Source: an uncultured Marvinbryantia sp. (GTDB taxonomy: Bacteria > Bacillota > Clostridia > Lachnospirales > Lachnospiraceae). Taken from it: 41,671 bases of DNA. Below are positions 1 through 8,707 of this stretch, piece after piece. Positions within the stretch are counted from its first letter, which is position 1. Every line of letters begins with the position of its first letter. Position numbers and translations under genes: made by a program. The DNA lies in contig CALDMO010000014.1 in NCBI GenBank assembly GCA_937915375.1, forward strand, positions 1 to 41,671, given 5' to 3'. Below the pieces are notes generated by a model, which worked only from the letters and a program-made list of their open reading frames with translations, was not told the origin of the DNA and searched no databases.

Positions 1-430
1 CTACACGCTGTCTCTGACCACCGGACAGAGCCTTCGGTTTACGATCTAATAATTTATCCAGGTCAAGAATCTTAGCTGCTTCTTTAACCATTTTATCAAT
101 CTGATCCTTCGGAACTTTTCTCAGTTTCAGACCAAATGCCATGTTATCATAAACAGTCATATGCGGATACAGAGCGTAGTTCTGGAATACCATCGCGATA
201 TCTCTGTCTTTCGGCTCTACATCATTTACAACTTTATCACCGATCTTCAGTGTACCTTCAGAAATTTCTTCCAGACCTGCGATCATACGAAGTGTAGTAG
301 ATTTACCACAACCTGACGGTCCTACAAAGATAATGAATTCTTTATCTTCAATTTTAAGATTGAAGTCTTTAACCGCTTCAAATCCGTTCGGGTATCTTTT
401 GTAAATGTGCTCTAATGATAAACTTGCCAT
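1..430 (-). CDS. Sugar ABC transporter ATPase, MsmX/UgpC type (partial)
   Basis: The gene begins at ATG 430 and runs off the left edge, leaving 143 codons that I translated by hand. Visible motifs are Walker A GPSGCGKST, the Q-loop region MVFQNYALYPHMTV and the signature LSGGQ, in the order and spacing of CUT1 sugar-importer ATPases. AGGAGG stands just upstream of the start (about 441-446). ATPases of this type in Firmicutes are often stand-alone and power several sugar importers that lack their own ATPase. The importer at 6762-10042 in this window lacks one, so this protein is a natural candidate partner; that link is inference. The C-terminal regulatory domain is outside the window. Confidence 0.93.
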   Translation of the reverse strand, partial: MASLSLEHIYKRYPNGFEAVKDFNLKIEDKEFIIFVGPSGCGKSTTLRMIAGLEEISEGTLKIGDKVVNDVEPKDRDIAMVFQNYALYPHMTVYDNMAFGLKLRKVPKDQIDKMVKEAAKILDLDKLLDRKPKALSGGQRQRV

Positions 431-499
431 TATACTTTTCCTCCTAATTATTTATCTCTTCTTCAGATTCTGCAAACCACAGGCTTGCTCGATGAAAAA

Positions 500-529
500 A
501 GTATACTCTATTTTCGAAAATGATGCCAT
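500..529 (-). promoter_or_regulatory. Probable promoter of the ABC ATPase gene
   Basis: On the minus strand ATGGCA (524-529) and TATACT (500-505) are 18 bp apart, about 70 bp upstream of the ATPase start. The -35 box matches the consensus at only four of six positions, so the call is tentative. Confidence 0.45.
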
Positions 530-657
530 ACCACTAATACACAAAATTTTTTCGGAGTGCTTGTCACATATGCCTATCGAAAATTGACGCCATCCTGTCA
601 TTATACATTCTGACGAATACATTACCTTTTCCTGTACAATTTGCCGGATTCCTCTAT

Positions 658-686
658 TTGACATCATCCCTGTGTCTGTGTATAAT
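658..686 (+). promoter_or_regulatory. Sigma-A promoter of the exonuclease gene
   Basis: TTGACA (658-663), a 17-bp spacer and TATAAT (681-686) form a full consensus promoter. Transcription would start near 693, which supports the downstream start codon at 763 rather than the upstream in-frame TTG that lies inside this promoter. It is divergent from the ATPase promoter. Confidence 0.8.
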
Positions 687-762
687 CAGATTCGTACTAT
701 CCTCATTTTTTGCATCTTATATATGCAAAAATCTTGTAAAATGGAGAACTCAGATATTTGTT

Positions 763-1701
763 ATGAACTACATTATTTTCGATTTAGAATGGAATCAATG
801 TCCCGATGGAAAAGAACGCGAAAAAAAGGAACTTCCTTTTGAAATCCTGGAAATCGGCGCAATCAAATTAAATAGCGACCACCAGGAAATCGGCCGTTTC
901 CACGAATTGATACGTCCTGCCGTCTATCGCAGTCTCCACTTTAAGACCAGAGAGATTATTCACATCTCCCCTGAAGAACTAAAAAAAGCAGACTACTTTC
1001 CGGATGTAATAGAACGGTTCCGCAAATGGTGCGGTAAGGATGCTCTTTTTTGTACATGGGGTTCGTTGGATCTGCTGGAGCTTCAGCGAAATATCCGCTA
1101 TCACAAGCTGAAAAACTTCTTTCCGTTTCCACTGAAATTCTACGATATCCAAAAAATTTTCAGTCTTACATTTGAAGACGGAAAAAGCCGCCGCTCTCTG
1201 GAGTATGCGGTGGATATGCTTCAGATAAAAAAAGATGTTCCTTTTCACGAAGCGCTCTCCGATGCCTACTACACCACGGCCGTCATGAAACACATGAAGA
1301 ATGAGCAGGTTCTGCCTTTCTTCTCTGTGGATTATTTCCGCGTCCCGCGCAAACGCAGTGAAGAACTTCATTTTGTTTTTAAGGACTATGATAAATTTGT
1401 TTCCCGCCGTTTTAACACTCGATCAGAAGCAATCCGCGATCGTGTCGTACGCTCCTGCAAGTGCTACCTCTGCGGTAAAGCAACGGTCAGAAAACTGCCT
1501 TGGTATTCCAACGGCGGAAAGATTTACCGCAGCCTTTCCTATTGTGAAGAACACGGTTATATTAAAAGCAAGCTTCGTCTAAAGAAAACAGAAGACGGCA
1601 CCGGTTATTTCTGCATCCGCACCTCAAAAGTCATCAGCGAAAAACGCGCGGAGGAACTTCTCCGGAAATATGAAGAACTAAAAGCAAAAAAGAATAGCTA
1701 A
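763..1701 (+). CDS. DEDDh-type 3'-5' exonuclease with C-terminal Cys cluster
   Basis: This 312-residue protein starts with the exonuclease I motif (IIFDLEW, with D and E of DEDD), followed by a WGSLDL segment containing the second Asp, and HEALSDAYY, the H-x4-D motif III, near residue 200. These are the metal-binding catalytic residues of RNase T/DNA polymerase III epsilon-type nucleases. The C-terminal third carries CKCYLCGK and a later CEEHG, which looks like a zinc site not found in minimal DEDDh nucleases. The start at 763 is chosen because the longer frame begins inside the promoter; GGAGA lies 15 nt upstream, a rather long spacing. The substrate (RNA or DNA) cannot be read from the sequence. 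Confidence 0.85.
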   Translation: MNYIIFDLEWNQCPDGKEREKKELPFEILEIGAIKLNSDHQEIGRFHELIRPAVYRSLHFKTREIIHISPEELKKADYFPDVIERFRKWCGKDALFCTWGSLDLLELQRNIRYHKLKNFFPFPLKFYDIQKIFSLTFEDGKSRRSLEYAVDMLQIKKDVPFHEALSDAYYTTAVMKHMKNEQVLPFFSVDYFRVPRKRSEELHFVFKDYDKFVSRRFNTRSEAIRDRVVRSCKCYLCGKATVRKLPWYSNGGKIYRSLSYCEEHGYIKSKLRLKKTEDGTGYFCIRTSKVISEKRAEELLRKYEELKAKKNS

Positions 1702-1740
1702 AACCCGCAATAGAATTTTTCTGTCGCGGGTTCTTTTTTA
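1702..1740 (+). terminator. Rho-independent terminator after the exonuclease gene
   Basis: AACCCGC (1702-1708) pairs with GCGGGTT (1726-1732) and is followed by a T-rich run. It lies between two convergent genes and may also stop transcription of the minus-strand recombinase gene. Confidence 0.75.
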
Positions 1741-1743
1741 CCA

Positions 1744-2481
1744 TTATTTTGTTGCTTTAAAATTTCTGATCAATTCTTCTACTTCTGTCAACAGACAGTC
1801 CAGTTTACCGAAAAACGCGTCATTATTGGTCGGATTATCCAGTTCTCCCTGAAGATTCTGAAACAGTTCCACAATCTCATTCATACGCTTCTTGCCATTG
1901 CCGTCCTTGTAAAGCAAATAACGGCTTCTCTCGTTTTCTTCCGGCGTCATTTTCTTGAGAACCACTTCTACATTTGGCTTCTCACCAATATAGCGATAGG
2001 TAATAGACGGTGACGCATGATTCAGCAGATTCTGCAGATAGTAGATATCATTGGTATTTTTATAATATCTCCACGCAAAAGTTTTACGCATTGTCTGCGC
2101 GCCGATAGAATTTAAGCCCATCTCTTTACCGACGCTCTTAAACACACGATAAGCCTGCTCTCTCGACAAAGCCGCCGGTGAGCTTGCATGCCCCTGAATC
2201 AGATATGCTTCCGGGTCTTTTCCCTCTGTAAACTTATCAATGATCTCTCTCAAATCTTCTGGAATTGTAAAAGTTCTCTTAATATTTTTTGTTCCAATGG
2301 AAGCTTCGATCTTATCTTTTCCCCGAATGTCTTTATTTTTAAATTTCAGAATTTCCTGCAGCTGCATACCGGTTCCAACACCGATTTCAAATAAAATATA
2401 ATATTTGTCATCCACTTCACGCAGCGCTTCCTTAAATTTCTGTAATGTTTCTTCGTCTTTAATCGGTGATACCCAATTCAT
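1744..2481 (-). CDS. Tyrosine recombinase-like protein with altered catalytic residues
   Basis: The 245-residue protein has the fold signatures of the phage integrase/XerCD catalytic domain but no clear N-terminal SAM-like domain. The box I segment usually reading TGLRxSE here reads TGMQLQEIL, so the first catalytic Arg is Gln. The HxxR box reads AQTMRKTF, with His replaced by Gln and Arg kept. The later LNHASPSITYRYIG keeps the His and the putative nucleophile Tyr. Loss of the first Arg normally cripples strand cleavage. It lies 68 bp downstream of the DD-carboxypeptidase on the same strand, with RBS GGAGG before ATG 2481. It could be a DNA-binding relic, a regulatory protein or a specialised recombinase; the sequence does not decide. 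Confidence 0.8.
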   Translation of the reverse strand: MNWVSPIKDEETLQKFKEALREVDDKYYILFEIGVGTGMQLQEILKFKNKDIRGKDKIEASIGTKNIKRTFTIPEDLREIIDKFTEGKDPEAYLIQGHASSPAALSREQAYRVFKSVGKEMGLNSIGAQTMRKTFAWRYYKNTNDIYYLQNLLNHASPSITYRYIGEKPNVEVVLKKMTPEENERSRYLLYKDGNGKKRMNEIVELFQNLQGELDNPTNNDAFFGKLDCLLTEVEELIRNFKATK

Positions 2482-2549
2482 GTATTTTCCTCCCTAGTCT
2501 TGTTAATAGTATTTTTCATAAAAGCAGCTCATCTGCTTTGTCAACAGCG

Positions 2550-4340
2550 TTATTCCTCTTCATTTTCCAGAGAAACTTCAATATATTCATCTTCTGCTTC
2601 TGCAGATTCCTCCTGCACATTTTCTTCCATAAAGACAGACGATTCTTCTTTTTCTTCCGGTTCACTGTCCTGCTCATCATAAAAATACATGCGCTCCATC
2701 TCTTCCAGTTCAGTTTCTTCCTCCCATTCGCGATGTCTTTTCTTTTCCTTATCCAGCTGTATCTGCAATTCCTCCGCACGGAGTTCTGCTTCTATCTGTG
2801 CTGCTGATTTTTTCTCAATCTCTTCTTCCAACCGACGGCGCTGCTCCATTTCTTTATGACGAAGCTCCATCAGCCGTATATATTTTCTATGACGATTAAT
2901 CGCTACTAAAAGAAGCGGAACAAAAATCAAAAGTAATACCGCGCCGATAATTACCGCAATCACTGTATTCTCTTTAATGAATACATCCATTTTCTGATAC
3001 AGAGATCCAATTCCACCGACAATCGCTGCAAAAAAGCCTTTTACATTTTCCAATACACTCTCGCCTTGCTCTTCCGTTTCTGCATCCGTCTCCGCCACGG
3101 TTGCAACCGCCTGTGTCTCGCTTTCCGGTTCTGTCCATTCACCGCTGTAACTAAATGGAACGCTGCCAAGCAATTGCCCTTCATAAGAATAAGACAATGT
3201 ATTTTTACCAAAGTCCATTGTTTTTACAATCGCCGACTCATCTACACCCTGAGGAACCGTTACTTTAACTGTTTCTTCTATAGAAATCGGACCGGACTGA
3301 AAATCTGCCTGACGGATGTTCTGAAGCTCAGTCTTGTCCTCAATCCCCACAATCTGAATATCCGCTGCGTTTGCAGTTGAAAGCTCCACATTATCAAAAC
3401 TATCAAAACCGTAATCGAGCAGAATCTTTGTATCATCATAGGAAACATACAGCCCAGGTGCCTTTAAAACCACTGTAATCAGACGCTGATTGCCTCTTTT
3501 TGCCATCGTAACCAGTGTGTTCTGCGCCTGATCGGTAAAACCGGTTTTTCCGCCGATCACATCTTCATAAATCATTCCCTCCTCGGAAATCATTTTATGA
3601 TGATTAATAAAATAGCGTTTTTCATCAACCAGATTCGTTTCCGGAAAATGATACTCAACGGTCTTTATAATCTTGCGGAACATCTTGTTATTAAATGCTT
3701 TCCGGCTGATCAGCGCCATATCCCGCGCCGTCACATAATGGTTATCGTCATGTAAGCCATGCGGATTCACAAAATGCGTACCGGTACATCCCAACTGTTT
3801 TGCCCGCTCATTCATCATTTTCACAAAAGTTTCCACATCACCGCCGATATGCTCCGCAACCGCATTAGAAACCTCATTGGCCGAAGCGAGCATAATCCCA
3901 TACAGACACTGTTCCAACGTCAGTTCTTCTCCCTCTGTCATTCCAAGATGAGAGCTGTTGTACTCAATGCTGTAAACCGCATACTCAGAAAACTTTACCG
4001 TATCCTTTAAATTTCCCTTTTCCAATGCCAAAAGCGTTGTCATGATCTTGGTAATGCTAGCCGGATATTCTTTCTGATCAATGTTTTTTGCATACAGAAT
4101 AGCTCCGGTATCGGCATCCATAACAATCGCCGCTTCTGCGTTTACCGCCGCTCCCTGCGGCCAATTTTTTATATTGTTTGACTGAGTTTCCAGATAGTAG
4201 CCGGACGAGTGTTCCGCCTCTGTTTCTGATATTTGTTGCTCCTGCATCTGCTCCTCTTCCGCAAGAACAGGCGCTGAAACAGCACTAAAAGATATTGCCG
4301 CTGCTGTAAGCAGTGACAAAAACAGATTCCCCTTTTTCAT
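2550..4340 (-). CDS. Serine D-Ala-D-Ala carboxypeptidase with C-terminal membrane anchor and cytoplasmic tail
   Basis: The 596-residue protein has a signal peptide (cut probably after VLA, about residue 27) and the three penicillin-binding motifs of the PBP5/DacF family: SxxK at S95-K98 (YPASITKIMT), SAN at 153-155 and KTG at about 265 (GGKTGFT). It would trim the terminal D-Ala from peptidoglycan pentapeptides outside the membrane. A transmembrane helix lies at about 458-481 and is followed by about 115 residues of very charged, Glu-rich sequence with a probable coiled coil. Ordinary DacF proteins end with a short amphipathic anchor, so this tail is unusual. RBS GGGGAG precedes ATG 4340. The recombinase-like gene follows 68 bp downstream. 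Confidence 0.93.
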   Translation of the reverse strand: MKKGNLFLSLLTAAAISFSAVSAPVLAEEEQMQEQQISETEAEHSSGYYLETQSNNIKNWPQGAAVNAEAAIVMDADTGAILYAKNIDQKEYPASITKIMTTLLALEKGNLKDTVKFSEYAVYSIEYNSSHLGMTEGEELTLEQCLYGIMLASANEVSNAVAEHIGGDVETFVKMMNERAKQLGCTGTHFVNPHGLHDDNHYVTARDMALISRKAFNNKMFRKIIKTVEYHFPETNLVDEKRYFINHHKMISEEGMIYEDVIGGKTGFTDQAQNTLVTMAKRGNQRLITVVLKAPGLYVSYDDTKILLDYGFDSFDNVELSTANAADIQIVGIEDKTELQNIRQADFQSGPISIEETVKVTVPQGVDESAIVKTMDFGKNTLSYSYEGQLLGSVPFSYSGEWTEPESETQAVATVAETDAETEEQGESVLENVKGFFAAIVGGIGSLYQKMDVFIKENTVIAVIIGAVLLLIFVPLLLVAINRHRKYIRLMELRHKEMEQRRRLEEEIEKKSAAQIEAELRAEELQIQLDKEKKRHREWEEETELEEMERMYFYDEQDSEPEEKEESSVFMEENVQEESAEAEDEYIEVSLENEEE

Positions 4341-4400
4341 AAAAATCTCCCCTAACGCTCTGATTCATTCACACATAAAAGCTTTCCATTCATATCACTT

Positions 4401-4429
4401 ATGATACCAATAGTTCTGACGTTTTACAA
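4401..4429 (-). promoter_or_regulatory. Promoter of the DD-carboxypeptidase gene
   Basis: Minus-strand TTGTAA (4424-4429) and TATCAT (4401-4406) are 17 bp apart, about 60 bp upstream of the start codon. Confidence 0.65.
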
Positions 4430-4482
4430 GTAGAAATTAAAATATTTTTTCAATTTTCTGTTTTCTGCTTTATATGTCATAA

Positions 4483-4508
4483 GTTGTAATCCACATTCAA
4501 ATTACAAC
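4483..4508. promoter_or_regulatory. 8-bp inverted repeat upstream of the carboxypeptidase promoter
   Basis: GTTGTAAT (4483-4490) and ATTACAAC (4501-4508) are perfect inverted repeats with a 10-bp spacer, a two-turn spacing typical of dimeric regulator sites. It lies about 55 bp upstream of the -35 box. The binding protein is unknown. Confidence 0.45.
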
Positions 4509-4568
4509 CCCTATAATACAGAACTTTTTGTGATATAAGAAAATAAAACTTTCCTATTACCATAGAAG

Positions 4569-4607
4569 AAAAACGGAGCCGCTCATTTTTTGAGCAGCCC
4601 CGCTTTT
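4569..4607 (-). terminator. Terminator of the LacI/ABC/GH42 operon
   Basis: A 17-bp arm at 4569-4585 pairs with 4591-4607 (with G-U wobbles on the minus transcript) around a 5-nt loop, ending in T residues on the minus strand, about 25 bp past the GH42 stop codon. Confidence 0.85.
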
Positions 4608-4631
4608 ATCCATTTTACATATACCCTTTTC

Positions 4632-6680
4632 TCAGGAAAGTTTGAGTACGATTGTACCGTATTTCTCCAATGTAAACCTGCCGCTGACCGTCTTGCCAGT
4701 ATACAGATCTGTACCGTCTTTTTTCAGTACGATCTCCGCCGGTTCTGTCATATAATTTAAAATAAACAGATATTTTATACCGTTCTTTTCGCGCACTGCA
4801 ATTTCACAAGTAGATGGAACTTCCACAATATCTTTGTATGGAGAAAGCACGCCCAGCTTTTCCAGAAAGATTTCCGCAGATTTTTCGTTCCACGCACTTC
4901 CATAATAATATGCTTTTCCAGCGCCATACGTATTTTCCACCAGAGCGCCGCAGCCCGCATAATAGTCTGAAGTATATGTGCCTTTCACCTGTGCCTGCTC
5001 GCCTGCTGCCTCCAAAAGATCCGCAAATACACTTGCTTCAAATTCGGTTCCGTCCCAGTCAACCGTCACAGTGCCCGCATCTGGAGCAATAAAAGAATAT
5101 TCCGGAATATCTGTTCCAGTCAGCTCTGCGAGCAGTCCCGGCAGTTTATCCATCACACATTTACCGGAAATATTCTTATAACCGCTTCTGCATCCGATCA
5201 CCAGCGTACCGCCTGTTGCCACATACTCTTTTAAGAGTGCTGCGCGTTCTTCTGTCATAATCGTTGCATGCGGGTAGATCAACACTTTATATTTTCTAAG
5301 ATTTTCCAGTGTCTGATTTTCTGTCAGATATACGAAATCCATCGGTGTATGTGTTCTCTGACCTGCCGCAAAAAATGCCTTTGCACTGGCAGAATCCACC
5401 CTGCCATGCCATACGTCAATTTCCGCATCAAAAACATTATCGTAATCTTTCAGGATGCCGACCTGCGCCTGATAACGCGCGCCTGCCACTTCTTTCATTC
5501 CCTGCAGTTTTTTATGTACGTCACGTACCTCACGGATGCGTCGGTTTTCACGGCTGGAATAATCCAGAATACCATGCCAGTAGATTTCCGTGCCAAATGT
5601 ACACGTTCTCCAGCGGAAATAGCTCACATAATCCGCGCCATGCGCAATAGACTGCATCGTCCAGAGCGTCAGCTGTCCTGGTCTCGGTGTCGGCGCTTCC
5701 ATACGTGTGTTCCAGCCGTTTGCGCCGGACTGCTGTTCCATAATACCAAAAATCGGAGAAACAGAACGCACTTCGGACAGATTTCGGCTCCATTTGCGAT
5801 CATTAAGATCATTCTTATCCTTATAGGCGTCCAGACAGTAGGCAAAATTCGGGTAAGAATCATACGTATAAAAATCCAGACTTTCCTCTGTCATCTTATG
5901 ATTATCCAAATGACCGAACATACCATTTGTAGTGATAAAATCCCCCGGCTTAATGTACTTTCTCAGAATATCACTCTGATCCTTTGCAAAGCCTCTGGCA
6001 CTCACAGAAACAAATCTCAGATAGTCCAACACCTCATGTGGGTTCGTAGAGTCACTGTACGTTCTGCGCGGTGCGTGAATCTCCTCCCAATCTGTGTATG
6101 TCTGATTCCAGAAGGTTGTTCCCCAGGCATCATTCAATGCATCCAACGTACCATATCTGTCTTTTAAGTATACGCGAAATGCCTTGTGATCGCTCTCAGA
6201 ATAAAATACATCTTTCTCACAGTTGATCTCATTATCCAGCTGCCAGCCAATGATACATGGACGCTTTGCGTAATGCTCAGCAAACTTCTCCGTAATTTCC
6301 TTAGAGAATTTCTGATATACCGGAGAATTATAATTATAGTGTCTTCTTGTACCATGACGGTATAAAATGCCGCTCTGATCCGCATTTAATACCTCCGGAT
6401 ATTTTTCTGTCAGCCAGGCCGGCGGCGTTGCTGTCGGTGTACAGAAAATCACTTTCATAGCAGTTTCTTCTACTACATCCAGAAAACGATCGAAAAATTC
6501 ATAGGTATAATTTCCCTCTGTCGGCTCTACCTTGCTCCATGCAAATTCCGCGATACGGATCACCTCAATGCCAGCCTCCAGCATTCGTTCCAAGTCTTCT
6601 TTCCACATCGTTTCCGGCCAGTGTTCCGGATAATAGCAGGTTCCAAGAACCAGCCTGTTTCCATCTAAAATCGCACTCAT
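4632..6680 (-). CDS. GH42 beta-galactosidase
   Basis: The 682-residue protein matches family 42 glycoside hydrolases in length and motifs. The N-terminal TIM barrel begins LGTCYYPEHWP, with the acid/base Glu at about 151 (GWQLDNEIN) and the nucleophile Glu at about 315 (FGIMEQQSG). A trimerisation domain and a small C-terminal beta domain follow. There is no signal peptide, so it acts in the cytoplasm on imported oligosaccharides, releasing galactose (or arabinopyranose, since some GH42 enzymes do this). It is the last gene of the operon starting with lacI, 81 bp after the permease, with GGGAGGG as ribosome-binding site before ATG 6680. A strong terminator follows. Confidence 0.95.
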   Translation of the reverse strand: MSAILDGNRLVLGTCYYPEHWPETMWKEDLERMLEAGIEVIRIAEFAWSKVEPTEGNYTYEFFDRFLDVVEETAMKVIFCTPTATPPAWLTEKYPEVLNADQSGILYRHGTRRHYNYNSPVYQKFSKEITEKFAEHYAKRPCIIGWQLDNEINCEKDVFYSESDHKAFRVYLKDRYGTLDALNDAWGTTFWNQTYTDWEEIHAPRRTYSDSTNPHEVLDYLRFVSVSARGFAKDQSDILRKYIKPGDFITTNGMFGHLDNHKMTEESLDFYTYDSYPNFAYCLDAYKDKNDLNDRKWSRNLSEVRSVSPIFGIMEQQSGANGWNTRMEAPTPRPGQLTLWTMQSIAHGADYVSYFRWRTCTFGTEIYWHGILDYSSRENRRIREVRDVHKKLQGMKEVAGARYQAQVGILKDYDNVFDAEIDVWHGRVDSASAKAFFAAGQRTHTPMDFVYLTENQTLENLRKYKVLIYPHATIMTEERAALLKEYVATGGTLVIGCRSGYKNISGKCVMDKLPGLLAELTGTDIPEYSFIAPDAGTVTVDWDGTEFEASVFADLLEAAGEQAQVKGTYTSDYYAGCGALVENTYGAGKAYYYGSAWNEKSAEIFLEKLGVLSPYKDIVEVPSTCEIAVREKNGIKYLFILNYMTEPAEIVLKKDGTDLYTGKTVSGRFTLEKYGTIVLKLS

Positions 6681-6761
6681 TTGTCATACCCTCCCATAAA
6701 AATAGGTTCTTAAAGCTATTTAAGCACTTTTTAATTTTCTTATCAAGTACACATATTAAAA

Positions 6762-7646
6762 CTATTCTTTTACCGCACCTGCTGTCAGTCCATCCATAAA
6801 GAATTTTGATGCACACAAGAAACAGATCAAAAGCGGCAATACCGCGCAGGTACTTGCTAACATCAGCGCGCCGTAATCCGTTCCACGGTCAGATACCATT
6901 GAACGCAGCAGCAACGGCAGCGTATAATATTTATCTCTTCTTAAAATCAACAGCGACTGCATAAACTCATTCCAAACATTTACGAACTGCATAATTCCAA
7001 GAGACGCATATGCCGGTTTCAGAATCGGCGCAATTACACGGAAGAAAATTGTCCATTCACTGCAACCATCGATACGTGCTGCTTCCATCAGAGATTTCGG
7101 TACATTATTCTGACAATACTGTCGCATCCAGAAGATACCAAATGCATTTGCGCAGCTCGGAATGATCAATGCCTTAAAATCATTCAGCCATCCGAAACGG
7201 CTCATCATGATAAACCACGGAATAATACCAGCCGTTGCCGGAATCATCATAGTTCCCAGCAGGATTCCGAATAACTGTTTCTTTCCCGGAAAATCATATA
7301 CGGAAAATGCATAACCACCAATTGAGCAGAAAAACAAGCACAGAATTACATGCGAAAACGTAACAATACAGCTGTTAATAAACGCACGCGGCAAGTTAAC
7401 CGCATCTACCATGTTTTTAAAGTTCTCCACCAGATTCGTTCCGAAAAACAGCTTTGGCGGAAATGAATAAATCTCATTTGTTGCCAGCGTTGACATAACA
7501 AACATCATGTAAAACGGCAGCAACATAATAAAAGCAATCATCAAAAGAACCACATAGAGGGAAATTTTCTTTCCTGCCGGATGTATCTTTGCAAGCACAA
7601 TCAATACAACCGCAGTAATCAGAATGAGTAACAATAATGTTTTCAT
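6762..7646 (-). CDS. CUT1 sugar ABC transporter permease (MalG type)
   Basis: The 294-residue membrane protein has about six transmembrane segments. The EAA loop that contacts the ATPase reads EAARIDGCSEWTIFFRVIAP at about 190-210. Together with the adjacent MalF-type permease it would form the channel for an oligosaccharide bound by the solute-binding protein. The start codon directly follows the stop of the upstream permease (TAA then ATG at 7646), and the ribosome-binding site lies inside that gene's end, so the two are translationally linked. No ATPase gene is present in the operon. Confidence 0.93.
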   Translation of the reverse strand: MKTLLLLILITAVVLIVLAKIHPAGKKISLYVVLLMIAFIMLLPFYMMFVMSTLATNEIYSFPPKLFFGTNLVENFKNMVDAVNLPRAFINSCIVTFSHVILCLFFCSIGGYAFSVYDFPGKKQLFGILLGTMMIPATAGIIPWFIMMSRFGWLNDFKALIIPSCANAFGIFWMRQYCQNNVPKSLMEAARIDGCSEWTIFFRVIAPILKPAYASLGIMQFVNVWNEFMQSLLILRRDKYYTLPLLLRSMVSDRGTDYGALMLASTCAVLPLLICFLCASKFFMDGLTAGAVKE

Positions 7647-8579
7647 TTATTTTGCCCTCCTTTTCTTCGTAGTATCTTTTTCAGCCATTACCTTATTCAG
7701 GAAAATGGAAATAATCACTATCATAATTGTAATTACATAGGCAATTGCAGACGCATAGCCATATGCAGTACCACCCTGCGGCGCCTTATTCAGCAGATAC
7801 ATCATCAGTGTCAGACCGCCGTTATTTACACCGCCGCCCCAACTGCTGTTCGTAAGCACAAACGGTTCTGTAAACAAGTTAAACATACCAATGCTGGACT
7901 GAATCAATGTAAAGAGAATAATCGGTTTTAACAGAGGAATAACGATAGAAAATACAATTCTGCTGTTTGAAGCACCGTCAATTCTCGCCGCCTCATAAAT
8001 ATCGTTACTAATTCCCTGCATACCGGCCAGATAAATAACCATATTCCAGCCAATCCATTTCCATGCAAACATCACGATAACCGCTACTTTAATCAGACTT
8101 CCGTCTCCGGCCAGCCAGTTAATTGGTTTTTCTCCAAACAGACTCAGCACCCAGTTAATCAAACCATAGTTGTTTCCAAACAGATTTTGAAAAATAATAG
8201 TGATTGCAACAGCGCTTGTTACCATCGGCATAAAGTAAATCGTTTTAAAAATGTTCTGGCCTTTTACCAACTTGGAATTCAAAATATATGCCAGCACCAG
8301 ACCTCCGAGAAGAATCGGAATATGCGCAATAATACCTATAAACAGTGTATTTCCCAGCGCTTTCCAGAACAGGACATCTTTAAAGAGATTTATATAATTG
8401 GTCAACCCCAAAAAATGCATGGCACTCATGCCGTCCCAACGGAAAAAGCTCAGGAAAAATCCGGCTATCATTGGAAACAGACCAAAAATTGAAAACAGGA
8501 TGTAAAATGGAGCAATATACACATATGCCACTCTGTTCTTTTTCAGTGTTGCAAGAAAACCTTTTTTCTTCACTTTCAA
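7647..8579 (-). CDS. CUT1 sugar ABC transporter permease (MalF type)
   Basis: The 310-residue membrane protein has a short basic N-terminus, about six transmembrane segments and the EAA loop EAARIDGASNSRIVFSIVIP. It pairs with the MalG-type permease that follows without a gap. The start used is TTG at 8579, since no in-frame ATG exists nearby and GGGTG lies 8 bp upstream; a GTG at 8573 is an alternative. A stable hairpin in the 128-bp gap to the solute-binding protein gene may lower permease expression relative to the binding protein, as is common in such operons. Confidence 0.92.
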   Translation of the reverse strand: MKVKKKGFLATLKKNRVAYVYIAPFYILFSIFGLFPMIAGFFLSFFRWDGMSAMHFLGLTNYINLFKDVLFWKALGNTLFIGIIAHIPILLGGLVLAYILNSKLVKGQNIFKTIYFMPMVTSAVAITIIFQNLFGNNYGLINWVLSLFGEKPINWLAGDGSLIKVAVIVMFAWKWIGWNMVIYLAGMQGISNDIYEAARIDGASNSRIVFSIVIPLLKPIILFTLIQSSIGMFNLFTEPFVLTNSSWGGGVNNGGLTLMMYLLNKAPQGGTAYGYASAIAYVITIMIVIISIFLNKVMAEKDTTKKRRAK

Positions 8580-8648
8580 GCGTATTCACCCTTTCTTATT
8601 ATTTTTGATAAAAATGCATATTATATGTGTTCTTTCTATATAGAAATA

Positions 8649-8668
8649 GCCGGATATTTCTATCCGGC
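8649..8668 (-). other. Intercistronic hairpin with GAAA tetraloop
   Basis: GCCGGATA and TATCCGGC form an 8-bp perfect stem around GAAA on the minus transcript, between the binding-protein and permease genes. Only a weak T-run follows, so it may be an mRNA-stabilising or partial-termination element rather than a full terminator. Confidence 0.6.
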
Positions 8669-8707
8669 CACTTCCGTCTGGCTTTAACCTTCAAGATGAA
8701 AAGCCTT

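Noticed and set aside
5268..6167. 299-codon frame on the plus strand
   Set aside because: It lies entirely opposite the GH42 gene, has no start signals and the composition of an antisense shadow.
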